This document shows positions 8,403 through 16,721 of a stretch of DNA of 64,000 nt, piece by piece (positions within the stretch are counted from its first letter, which is position 1; every line of letters starts with the position of its first letter). The stretch spans positions 274,902-338,901 of the forward strand of contig NZ_SNZA01000001.1 in assembly GCF_004363305.1 (NCBI RefSeq), read 5' to 3'. A model generated the notes under the pieces. That model saw only the letters and a list, made by a program, of their open reading frames with translations. It was not told the origin of the DNA and ran no database searches. Made by a program: the position numbers and the translations under genes. Source of the stretch: Marinomonas communis (GTDB taxonomy: Bacteria > Pseudomonadota > Gammaproteobacteria > Pseudomonadales > Marinomonadaceae).

Positions 8403-9158
8403 ATGACTCAATTAGTTGAAAAGAAAGTGGTACTGGTCACTGGTGCAACCCGAGGCATTGGTTTGTGTATCGCCAAAGCACTATTAAGTGAAGGTGCGTT
8501 AGTCATTGCCCAAGGACGCAGCTGTTCAGACGCTCTGAAAGAGCTAATGACTCAACATCCTGATCGGCTAAAGTTTGTTGCTGGGGATTTGATGGACAGT
8601 GCGTCTATTCAAAGCTTTTGGCAGGAAGCGTTCTCATGGCAACAGCGAATCGATGTTCTAGTGAACAATGCAGGGGTTTACATTGGATCACCCTTAGCGG
8701 ATGAACTGCATTGGCGTGCAGGGTGGGGGGATAACTTGCAAATCAATTTAGTCGCGGCTGCGGATCTATGTCGTTTAGCGTTGCTGGCGTTCAAAGATCA
8801 GAGCCAAGGCATCATTATAAATATGGCTAGCCGCTCATCACATCGTGGCGATGACGCAGAACACTTGGCATACGGCGCAGCTAAAGGCGGTTTGCTCGCG
8901 TTAACCAAAGGCATTGCTCGTGGGTACGGTGGACAAGGTGTACTGGCTTACGCATTAGCACCAGGTTGGGTACGAACAGATATGGCTGAGGATTTTATCG
9001 CGCGTGTTGGGGAAGAGGAAGTGACGAAAAACTTACCGCTTAGAGAAGTAACGCCACCTGAAGATGTGGCGGCCATGGTGAGCTTCTTAGCCAGTGGGCG
9101 CTGCCGTCACGCGACTGGATCGACCATCGATATCACAGGTGCTGACTACGTCCGATAA
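8403..9158 (+). CDS. Short-chain dehydrogenase/reductase (SDR)
   Basis: A 251-residue classical SDR with TGATRGIG at the nucleotide site, VNNAG, and the YxxxK pair in AYGAAKGG. It is 9 bp downstream of the first SDR and follows a good GGAGCAAGG ribosome site, so the two are co-transcribed. The two proteins are clearly different SDRs rather than a recent duplication. They could catalyse successive or opposite redox steps. The substrate is unknown. Confidence 0.88.
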   Translation: MTQLVEKKVVLVTGATRGIGLCIAKALLSEGALVIAQGRSCSDALKELMTQHPDRLKFVAGDLMDSASIQSFWQEAFSWQQRIDVLVNNAGVYIGSPLADELHWRAGWGDNLQINLVAAADLCRLALLAFKDQSQGIIINMASRSSHRGDDAEHLAYGAAKGGLLALTKGIARGYGGQGVLAYALAPGWVRTDMAEDFIARVGEEEVTKNLPLREVTPPEDVAAMVSFLASGRCRHATGSTIDITGADYVR

Positions 9159-9281
9159 GCTTGTTATCTAATTAGTATGAATAAGTCATCACTGTTGGTT
9201 TTTTACAAGTGAACAATGCATTACCCTGATACGCTTGGGTAGATAAATATTGTCTACGCAAACGTAATGATAGGAGTTTAC

Positions 9282-10313
9282 ATGCGTTACAGCTTTCTAA
9301 ATGATTACAGTGAGGGCGCTCATCCAAGTATTCTTAATGCTTTGGTTGAGTCCAACATGATTCAACAAACGCCCTATGGAGACGATGTGTTTTCAGTGGA
9401 TGCAAAGCAACGTATCCGCAAGCATCTCGGGGCGTCTTTTTCCGGTAGTGTGCATTTTGTTGCTAGTGGAACCTTAGCAAATCTCGTATCGATCAGCAGT
9501 GTGCTGAAGCCCTATGAGGCGGTTATCACCGTACAATCGGGACATATTGTGTCACATGAAGCGGGTGCGATTGAGGCCACGGGGCATAAACTGATTACCG
9601 TCCCTGGTGTAGAAGGCAAGCTAACGCCAGTCAATCTGAAAGAAGCCATCGCTAAAAACTCTTTCTTCCCACATATGGCAAAACCAGGGCTGATTTATAT
9701 CTCCAATGTCACTGAAATGGGTACCGTTTATACTCACGCTGAGCTTAGCGCGCTATCAGCGATCGCCAAGGAACATGGACTATTGTTGTTCATGGACGGT
9801 GCTCGTATGGGGATGGCGCTGGCGTCTAATAAGAATGACATGACCTTAGCTGATATTGCTGAACTGTGTGACGTCTTTTGGATCGGTGGTACTAAAGTTG
9901 GAGCGTTACTAGGAGAAGCGATTGTTGTCAGTAACCCAGACTTAGTAGAAGGCTTTGATATCTGTATTAAGCAAAAAGGTGGTTTGCTAGCAAAGGGTCG
10001 TCTGCTGGGCGTGCAGTTCCAAACCTTATTTAATGATGAGTTGCTATACGTTGACATCGCAAGGCACGCAAATGCGATGGCCGCACAATTGGCACAAGGC
10101 ATTAAAGCGGCTGGTTACGATCTACAGGATGAACCGGATGCTAACCAAGTGTTTGCGATTCTACCAAATACATTAATTGAAACACTTAAGCAGTCATTTG
10201 AGTTCTTCGTCTGGCAACCTGTGGATGATAAAAAATCTTTGGTGCGCTTGGTAACGTCTTGGGCGACAGAAGAATCTCAAGTTATTCGTTTTGTGGAACA
10301 ACTGAGCAGTTAA
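9282..10313 (+). CDS. Threonine aldolase / beta-eliminating lyase family PLP enzyme
   Basis: A 343-residue fold-type I PLP enzyme of the low-specificity L-threonine aldolase family. The PLP Lys is K205 in WIGGTKVGA, and the Asp pairing with the pyridine nitrogen is D172 in FMDGARMG. The ATG at 9282 is preferred over one at 9267 because TAGGAG lies 5-6 bases before it. Such enzymes cleave beta-hydroxy amino acids to glycine and an aldehyde. It follows the two SDR genes after 123 bp and may be part of the same catabolic set. A different beta-hydroxy amino acid specificity is possible. Confidence 0.82.
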   Translation: MRYSFLNDYSEGAHPSILNALVESNMIQQTPYGDDVFSVDAKQRIRKHLGASFSGSVHFVASGTLANLVSISSVLKPYEAVITVQSGHIVSHEAGAIEATGHKLITVPGVEGKLTPVNLKEAIAKNSFFPHMAKPGLIYISNVTEMGTVYTHAELSALSAIAKEHGLLLFMDGARMGMALASNKNDMTLADIAELCDVFWIGGTKVGALLGEAIVVSNPDLVEGFDICIKQKGGLLAKGRLLGVQFQTLFNDELLYVDIARHANAMAAQLAQGIKAAGYDLQDEPDANQVFAILPNTLIETLKQSFEFFVWQPVDDKKSLVRLVTSWATEESQVIRFVEQLSS

Positions 10314-10424
10314 AGGAACGACTGCTTGAAAAGTGAATAGGGCGTGAAACTTAAGATCTGTTCATGCCCTAAGTATTCAATCTGTGGTTTAATGACCTCA
10401 TGAATGATGAGTCTTGAGGTATGT

Positions 10425-10697
10425 ATGACACGAGTTTTAACTTCCCGAATTGTAAAAGGGTTTTCCATACTAACGGTTGCTTTCAGTGCCAATTTTGCTA
10501 TGGCCGAAACTTCTGACGATTGCACTGCGAAGCTAGAAAAATATTTGGACACGCTGCGTAAAAATGTTGCCTCGGATTACATTTCACCTAGACAAAAAGA
10601 AGCCTCACAGAAATTGATTGATAAGGCTGCGAGACTGCGCGCTAACACAGAATACACTTATACGGATTGTGCCGTGTTCGATAAGTTACTGTTCTAA
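10425..10697 (+). CDS. Small exported protein of unknown function
   Basis: A 90-residue protein starting MTRVLTSRIVKG. A signal peptide is likely cleaved after NFAMA near residue 28. The mature part is about 60 residues, mostly helical by composition, with two Cys residues (SDDCTAK and YTDCAVF) that could form a disulfide in the periplasm. The ATG at 10425 has TTGAGG 5 bases upstream. No family was recognised. A strong bidirectional terminator follows. Confidence 0.7.
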   Translation: MTRVLTSRIVKGFSILTVAFSANFAMAETSDDCTAKLEKYLDTLRKNVASDYISPRQKEASQKLIDKAARLRANTEYTYTDCAVFDKLLF

Positions 10698-10712
10698 TTC
10701 CAATCTCGACGT

Positions 10713-10749
10713 AATAAAAAAGCTGGCTTTATGAGCCAGCTTTTTTATT
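10713..10749. terminator. Bidirectional terminator between convergent genes
   Basis: A near-perfect palindrome: A-tract, GCTGGCT, a TTATG loop, AGCCAGC, T-tract. It provides a hairpin followed by T residues on both strands and serves the small exported gene and the convergent EAL gene, whose stop codon it overlaps. Confidence 0.9.
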
Positions 10750-13018
10750 AGTAAACCATTCTGAGTTGTTTTGCTTTTTCGTTGTTATTCTCTGTCCAAT
10801 CAGAGATGGGGGAGGGCTTGCCGAAGTAGTAGCCTTGCAACGTATCACAGCCCAAGCTAATTAATAAATTAGCTTGTTCACGGGTTTCTATGCCTTCTGC
10901 AATGACACTCATATTTAGAGATCTAGCAAGTTGGATGGTGGATTTAACGATATCTAGGTGGCGTTTGTCATCCGGAAGAGGTGCAACGAAGCGTCGGTCA
11001 ATTTTTAGAATGTTTGCAGGTATATCAATAAGCTGGCCCATAGAAGCTTGACCTGTACCAAAGTCGTCAATTGCAATGGAGTAACCGTACTGAGATAAAG
11101 CGCGTAAACGTTTATGAATCAAAGGATTGGTCATAACAGGGCTGGTTTCAGTGATTTCTAGCTCAAGCATTTCACTCAGCCATGGGCGCTCTGATGTCAT
11201 CGACATTAACAGAGCAAAGAACACATCGTTCATGAGTTCTTGCCCTGCTAGGTTAAATGCGATTGGGGTTTTGATGCTTTCTTGATGCCACGCTTCTAAC
11301 ACGGACACCAATTGTTTTAAGAGGTTTTCAGCAAGTTTAGGTAGTAATCCTAATTCTTCTGCAAGTCGAATGAATACGATAGGCGATACGTATGAGCCAT
11401 CGTCTAAACGCCAACGCGCTAGGGCTTCAAATGAACGTATCTCGCCAGATGATACAACTTGTGGCTGTAGCCAAATCTGGATTTGCTTATTTTTAATGGC
11501 ATCACCCAAGGCCAAACCAAGTTTGTGCTCTTGGATAAGTTTCGCTTCAAGTTGTTGATCAAAGAATGCAATACGCTCAGCTGAGGTTGAGTATTCCAAT
11601 GCCATTTCACAACGTTCTAGGAGCTCTTCTGCTGTCTCACCTTCATTTTGGTAATAGGCAACACCAATTTGGTAATCAATATTGAGTATATCTTCTCCAA
11701 TACGGATTTGTTCAGGCAGTACAGATTTGATCAAGGTTCTGAGGTTACGCTGTATTAGATAGGTTTGGCCCACTGGCATAAAACAAGCGAACTTCACACC
11801 GCGCAAGCGACCGGAGATAGTTTTATCTGAAAGGCGAGCTTGTAAGGTACGAGAAAAGTTTAAAATGACTTTGTTGGATTGCTCACGACCGTACTGTTTA
11901 TTTAGTAATTTAAACTGGCTAATACGGATGATAAACATCGCACCAGTATAATAATCTGATACGTTTCGGATGCGGTGATTGACTTGATTACAGAAGTTTT
12001 GGTGATTTGGTAATCGGGTCAAGGAGTCAAAGTGCGCCAGACGTGAGTTGGTTTGCTGAGTGGTCTCAAGCTCTTCTGTCAACGCTCTAAGGTGAGTAAT
12101 GTCTTGCAAGTGTAGAACGTAGTGGCCATGTGTCGTCAGACTGGACCGATGTACTTCCAAGAAGTTTTTAGAATTAGACTTGAGTACACATTCGGATACA
12201 TTCTTTTGCCAGAAAAAACGGCTTGATGCGTCAGAAGTTGAAGCGATCCAGTCGTTGATTTTAGTGCCTTCAATCGTATCAGCAGAAACATTTGGAAAGA
12301 GGTCGAGTGCTTTCTGGTTTAGCTTGAGTACGACGCCTCGTTTGTCACACAAAAGTGTTGGTGTACCCGTATGTTCGAAAATTTCTTCGTATAGCTCTGA
12401 TTGGTGATTGATGTTCTCTGCTAACTCTTTATGGCTATCTATGCTCATTTGCAGTGTTTTAAGCAGTCTAGACACAGAGAGAGGTAAGCCAAAGTTCAGC
12501 AGTGCAAATAGCATCAGCTGCATGTATAGGGTACCGCTGCCAGTCTTGAAGTCTTGGCTTTGTGCCAAATACAAGTCAATGCCAAGGGTAGCAATGTTGG
12601 CGATACTAAAGCACAACGAAGCTTTAAAACTGTAAAACAGCCTCACTATCAACGGCAACGAATAGAGTGCTATGACACCAAATTCGACGCCATCATTGGT
12701 ATTAGAGAATCCAATAAAAAGTGCACCGGTGACAGCAATAAGACTGGCCAAAGCAATGGCTGCAAACTCATGGAAACGTCGAGAAACAATTAAAAGGAGA
12801 GCAACAATTAGAGTGTAAAGTATGCCTAAGGAAACAAATAAAACACTCTCATCAGAGGCGTCAAATTCGATCAGGCTGCTGGAAGTAAAGCCCAGAATGG
12901 CAAGTAAACTAACGGATAAAAGAATTCTCAGAGCGCTGATACGAAAGCGGCTCGAGTGGTGAGAATCATTGTCAGTGTCATCAAGTACAAAATACTGTTT
13001 AAAAAAGTTTAATAACAT
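10748..13018 (-). CDS. Membrane-bound c-di-GMP phosphodiesterase with PAS, degenerate GGDEF and EAL domains
   Basis: A 756-residue protein. About six hydrophobic segments fill the first ~200 residues, followed by a coiled linker, a PAS-like domain (about 210-320), a GGDEF-family domain (about 335-495) and an EAL domain (about 510-745). The GGDEF signature is replaced by RGVKF, so cyclase activity is unlikely. The EAL domain keeps FEALARW, FNLAG, ELEITE, AIDDFGTG, KIDRRF and AEGIET, all needed for c-di-GMP hydrolysis. The degenerate domain may bind GTP or act as a regulator. The ATG at 13018 was chosen over an adjacent TTG. The sensory input is unknown. Confidence 0.9.
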   Translation of the reverse strand: MLLNFFKQYFVLDDTDNDSHHSSRFRISALRILLSVSLLAILGFTSSSLIEFDASDESVLFVSLGILYTLIVALLLIVSRRFHEFAAIALASLIAVTGALFIGFSNTNDGVEFGVIALYSLPLIVRLFYSFKASLCFSIANIATLGIDLYLAQSQDFKTGSGTLYMQLMLFALLNFGLPLSVSRLLKTLQMSIDSHKELAENINHQSELYEEIFEHTGTPTLLCDKRGVVLKLNQKALDLFPNVSADTIEGTKINDWIASTSDASSRFFWQKNVSECVLKSNSKNFLEVHRSSLTTHGHYVLHLQDITHLRALTEELETTQQTNSRLAHFDSLTRLPNHQNFCNQVNHRIRNVSDYYTGAMFIIRISQFKLLNKQYGREQSNKVILNFSRTLQARLSDKTISGRLRGVKFACFMPVGQTYLIQRNLRTLIKSVLPEQIRIGEDILNIDYQIGVAYYQNEGETAEELLERCEMALEYSTSAERIAFFDQQLEAKLIQEHKLGLALGDAIKNKQIQIWLQPQVVSSGEIRSFEALARWRLDDGSYVSPIVFIRLAEELGLLPKLAENLLKQLVSVLEAWHQESIKTPIAFNLAGQELMNDVFFALLMSMTSERPWLSEMLELEITETSPVMTNPLIHKRLRALSQYGYSIAIDDFGTGQASMGQLIDIPANILKIDRRFVAPLPDDKRHLDIVKSTIQLARSLNMSVIAEGIETREQANLLISLGCDTLQGYYFGKPSPISDWTENNNEKAKQLRMVY

Positions 13019-13045
13019 CAAACTACTACAATCAGATTTAAGGCA

Positions 13046-13072
13046 GCTGTCTTACACAATGTGCAAGACAGC
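13046..13072. repeat. Near-perfect 13-bp inverted repeat
   Basis: Arms GCTGTCTTACACA and TGTGCAAGACAGC are separated by one base, with one mismatch. It lies 28 bp upstream of the EAL gene start and 65 bp downstream of the DUF1513 stop. It lacks a T-tract, so it could be an operator for the EAL gene or a processed hairpin at the end of the iron operon. Confidence 0.6.
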
Positions 13073-13136
13073 CTATCAACACTACCTAAAAAAACTGCCT
13101 CTGACCATCCTGAGATTGATGCAATTTACGAAAAAG

Positions 13137-14252
13137 TTATATGTTTAGTTCAATTCGGCGTAGATGGTTATCCCAGTGCACCCCAACCAACTGATTTATT
13201 TGACTAATTTGACTATTACGGGGCGCAGATAGCAACTGCTTACCTGTGCCGCTGGTCAATACAAACTCATTTATTTTGTCTGTCGCGACCAGGCCGCATA
13301 CATCACGGCAGTTGTCCACTTTTAAAAATGTTCGTGATGGCACATCCCAATATGCGACAAAGCCTCCTCGAGGAGTGCTGATAGCCAAGGTTTCACCTGA
13401 TTGGTCAAAACAAACACTGCCACAATATTGTTTAAATCGTGCTCTAACGTGTTCAGGGATAGGCAAGTATTCCAAGTCTTTTGATTCCTTAGTAGAAATC
13501 GCAACCAATGGTACTTGCTCCCATAATTCACCTTGGTATTGGAAGCCCAGAGCTACTTCTCCTTTAGCATTTACGTCTAAGTGTCGAATACTTAACTTAT
13601 GAAGCTCTGGCGCATGGCTAACATGGTTGAGTATCGAACCATCTTTTAATGACAAATAAGTGACATTAGGCTGCATCGTATCCAAATTCAGAATATCACG
13701 ATCGTTGTCTGGGTGAGTTTTTAAGCCGCCATTCGCAATGACTAAGGTGGACTGGTTCATTAACACCGATTCATGAGGGCCGATTCCACCACTTGAATAT
13801 TCATGCAGAACATCGCCAGTTGGCCACTGGCGCAAAACGATTTTCCCTTCGCCAGTCGGGTAGTGGTTTTCTTGTGTGATTAACGTTTGACCATCTTCGG
13901 TAAATACGGCATGTCCATAAAAATGATGGTCTTTTAATGGCTCGATACGAGAAAACAACTTACCTGTTATGGGATTGAAAAAATCGATATAGAAACCAGG
14001 ACGACGCGCTACCGCACCGACCACCGAATGGGTGGGGTGAACGACTGGCGCATGGGCCCTATCAGGTAACGCCATGGACCAAAGTAGCTCGCCATTCGTT
14101 AAGAAAGCACCGATAAAATGCTCTGTTTTGCTTTTGGAAAAAGCAGATATGAACAGCTCTTGGTTTGACTTCACCGGGAGAGACGATGCCCAAGTAGGGA
14201 TCGTCCACGCAGCCAATGATGACGCTAAGAATTGACGTCGGCTCAAATTCAT
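13137..14252 (-). CDS. Tat-exported DUF1513 protein of the imelysin cluster
   Basis: A 371-residue protein with a twin-arginine signal, NLSRRQFLASSLAAW, cleaved probably after TWASS. The mature domain resembles a beta-propeller surface-binding fold of the DUF1513 family, which is found with imelysins and di-heme cytochromes. The ATG at 14252 has GGAG seven bases upstream, better than a TTG two codons earlier. It begins 2 bp after the stop of the preceding imelysin gene, so translation is probably coupled. The function is not established; a role in periplasmic iron uptake is inferred from the cluster. Confidence 0.85.
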   Translation of the reverse strand: MNLSRRQFLASSLAAWTIPTWASSLPVKSNQELFISAFSKSKTEHFIGAFLTNGELLWSMALPDRAHAPVVHPTHSVVGAVARRPGFYIDFFNPITGKLFSRIEPLKDHHFYGHAVFTEDGQTLITQENHYPTGEGKIVLRQWPTGDVLHEYSSGGIGPHESVLMNQSTLVIANGGLKTHPDNDRDILNLDTMQPNVTYLSLKDGSILNHVSHAPELHKLSIRHLDVNAKGEVALGFQYQGELWEQVPLVAISTKESKDLEYLPIPEHVRARFKQYCGSVCFDQSGETLAISTPRGGFVAYWDVPSRTFLKVDNCRDVCGLVATDKINEFVLTSGTGKQLLSAPRNSQISQINQLVGVHWDNHLRRIELNI

Positions 14253-14254
14253 AA

Positions 14255-15310
14255 TCAATCTCCATCACGGCTATTGAAGCCGATTTGGAACCCCATCGAA
14301 GTCACTAAGTTAGTGAGTGTTTGTTGGCTATTTGAAATAGCACTAACTAGAGGTTTTGCCATCTCAACTCGTTGTTCTTGAGTATAAGACCCAGTGAAGT
14401 AGTCCGATGGTAATTGCATTGCAATCTTCAGGTTGTCAGCTAGAGCATTTTCGAGACTCTGTGCTAACTCAGGCTGTTGAGCCTTAGCCGCGTCATACAG
14501 TGAAGGCGAACCTACATGATAAAGAGTGCGGTAGGATTTTAGATTAGTTTTGATCGCCTCTAGCGATTGCTCGCTACGATAAAACTCTGCCAGTTTTAGA
14601 TTGGCGCGCTCTTTATATCCAATTGGAACTTCAAGCTTAGCGTCTTTCACCACTGACATATGTTCCAACCACTGCTGGACCATTTGTTCTAAAACAAGGT
14701 GCTCCGCAGAAGCGGTGGCGCCTTCTTCAGGAAAGATCCAGTCAGTGGCTTTGCTTTGTTGCCATTGATTAAGCACGTCTTGTGTTGTGCTGGCATGATG
14801 CTGACTGACTGCTTGGAGAACTTCACAATCGCTTGGGCGAGCCACAACATTGAAATCACCATGATATAGCAGCGACTCAATTGCAGTCATACCACGAACA
14901 GCAATACTCGCTGAGGTCCAGAACTTGGGTGCCTGCATGGTCTGTGGATCAGCACTGAGGCTGCGTAGTTGTCGTTGAGTCACCCCTTTTTTATCCGGCC
15001 AGTATTCGTATGCGTAGTAACGCATGAAGTAGGTAACAGGTCCGAAATTAAGCCACTGCAATTGCTGCCAATCTTCAACATTGTTGATAAAAGCCTGCTT
15101 TGCGTCGAGGAGCGTTTGTTCACTCGGTGCGCTACATAATGCCTGAGTGGAAGTTGCTAAAGCCTCAGCACTTTGACTAAATTGAGAGTATTTAGGAACG
15201 ATAAACTGGCTTTGGATTTGTTCTAGAGTGACATCCAGGCTATCAGCGGTAGCTTGGCCTGCTGTAATGATTGCGAGAGCGGAAAAAAGCGCTTTTTTAC
15301 TGAATAACAT
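14255..15310 (-). CDS. Imelysin-family periplasmic protein (second copy, altered metal motif)
   Basis: A 351-residue imelysin (peptidase M75-like, now regarded as iron-related) with a signal peptide cleaved after GQATA near 22. The family's GxHxxE motif reads GMTAIESLLY here, so the His is replaced by Thr while the Glu is kept. The start overlaps the DUF1111 stop by one base (TAATG). The altered motif suggests it is not equivalent to the IrpA-like paralogue upstream; the two may form a complex or bind different ligands. Confidence 0.88.
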   Translation of the reverse strand: MLFSKKALFSALAIITAGQATADSLDVTLEQIQSQFIVPKYSQFSQSAEALATSTQALCSAPSEQTLLDAKQAFINNVEDWQQLQWLNFGPVTYFMRYYAYEYWPDKKGVTQRQLRSLSADPQTMQAPKFWTSASIAVRGMTAIESLLYHGDFNVVARPSDCEVLQAVSQHHASTTQDVLNQWQQSKATDWIFPEEGATASAEHLVLEQMVQQWLEHMSVVKDAKLEVPIGYKERANLKLAEFYRSEQSLEAIKTNLKSYRTLYHVGSPSLYDAAKAQQPELAQSLENALADNLKIAMQLPSDYFTGSYTQEQRVEMAKPLVSAISNSQQTLTNLVTSMGFQIGFNSRDGD

Positions 15311-16659
15311 TAAAGTGACTCCAAGAATCGGATAAATAAATCGCGTTGTTTCGCATTTAAATTTTTGTAAGCCATTTTACTGGCTTGAGCTTCGCCACCG
15401 TGCCAAAGAATGGCTTCTTCAATCGTTCGTGCACGGCCATCGTGTAAGAAACCGTTTCGTCCAGATACTTTTTCAGATAAACCAATTCCCCAAAGTGGCG
15501 CGGTACGCCATTCTTGAGGCGCAGCGTTGAGGACCGGAAACTCGTTGGCTAGATCAGGACCCATGTCATGCAAAAGCATATCAGTAAACGGATAAAAATC
15601 TCTATGCGCCAACGCAGCAAATTCTGAGGAGCCTGTAGTTAATTTGGGGCGATGGCAACTACCGCAATTTAAATCATCAAAGATTTTCTTAGCGGGTCTA
15701 AACCAAGGCTCATTAAGGTTCCTCATGGCAGGAGGTCGGCTTAGGGCGACATAAGTATCTAACAGTCGGCTTTGTTCCACGCCAACTTCCAAGTCATCAA
15801 TGTGCTGGCTATTACCGTTTGGTGCAGATAAGCAGTCTAGTTGTTCAGTAGTACAGTCACCACTTGGTGCTGGGAATAACGGTGTAGAAAGACCTAAATC
15901 ACCATTAAATGCGGATTGGTTTTGCGCTGTAAGTGATGTCACACTGGCTTTATGGCCAAATTTTCCTAGCCGTTTTGTGCCTTCTACTTCAAGCCAATTA
16001 GCCTTGCCAGAGATGCCGTCGTTGTTATCATCATCTGGATCTGCGAATTCTAGAATGGTTTGCGGATCGACTGCATCAAGTAATCCCATGCCCACAAGCG
16101 GTGGCGTAACACGCAGCGAGACACCGGTTTCTTTTGACATAGGGCCATAATTTAAAGAGGTCCAATGTAGGCTTGGAAAGCGCATTTGTACTTGATGACC
16201 ATCTGGGAATGTTTCCGTTTTTTCATGCCAAGTGATTCGGTAGTCACCCTCTGGCTGAATATTGGTAGAGCTAAGTGGATGGAATTGGCGTCCATAAATA
16301 TAGTCGCCAACGACACCTGTACTAGAAAGTTGTGTCTTGCTGCCTAAGCGGATAAAAAATGAAGGAACTTCGCTGCCCAATTGATCGGCGGTTGGTGCAT
16401 GCCCTCGACCACTATTGATATGGCAACTGTGACAAGAGCGAGCGTTAAAAAGCGGTCCTAAGCCATCGCTTGCCGTCGTAGAGGACGGGGAGGGGACCCA
16501 AAAGCGCTCAAATACACTTTCCCCAAGATAGAACGACTGTTTTTCCTCTGCAGACAGATTTGCAAAAGGTTGTTTATAAGCATCACTAAGACCGTCGGCT
16601 AATGCACTAACACTGATAAACGTTAGCGCGGCGACATAGTATCTCGACAAGATCATCAT
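15310..16659 (-). CDS. DUF1111 di-heme c-type cytochrome (putative thiol oxidoreductase)
   Basis: About 449 residues with a signal peptide ending SVSALA. Two CxxCH heme-attachment sites are visible: SCHSCH near residues 76-80 and NCGSCH in the C-terminal half. This is the MauG/CcpA-like architecture of DUF1111 proteins, the conserved partner of imelysins. It probably handles iron redox chemistry in the periplasm. The ATG at 16659 was chosen; an in-frame TTG five codons upstream is the alternative. It lies 62 bp downstream of the irpA-like gene, with a hairpin between them. Confidence 0.88.
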   Translation of the reverse strand: MMILSRYYVAALTFISVSALADGLSDAYKQPFANLSAEEKQSFYLGESVFERFWVPSPSSTTASDGLGPLFNARSCHSCHINSGRGHAPTADQLGSEVPSFFIRLGSKTQLSSTGVVGDYIYGRQFHPLSSTNIQPEGDYRITWHEKTETFPDGHQVQMRFPSLHWTSLNYGPMSKETGVSLRVTPPLVGMGLLDAVDPQTILEFADPDDDNNDGISGKANWLEVEGTKRLGKFGHKASVTSLTAQNQSAFNGDLGLSTPLFPAPSGDCTTEQLDCLSAPNGNSQHIDDLEVGVEQSRLLDTYVALSRPPAMRNLNEPWFRPAKKIFDDLNCGSCHRPKLTTGSSEFAALAHRDFYPFTDMLLHDMGPDLANEFPVLNAAPQEWRTAPLWGIGLSEKVSGRNGFLHDGRARTIEEAILWHGGEAQASKMAYKNLNAKQRDLFIRFLESL

Positions 16660-16678
16660 TACATTGTTTCTCAAACGA

Positions 16679-16706
16679 CAAAAGGGGTGACACTGTCCCC
16701 CCTTTG
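16679..16706 (-). terminator. Hairpin between irpA-like and DUF1111 genes
   Basis: A G-rich and C-rich stem (AAAGGGG ... CCCCTTT) with an inner GACA/TGTC pair immediately follows the irpA-like stop. There is only a short T stretch, so partial termination or mRNA stabilisation of the abundant first cistron is more likely than a full stop. Confidence 0.45.
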
Positions 16707-16721
16707 TAAAACACTGTTCGA

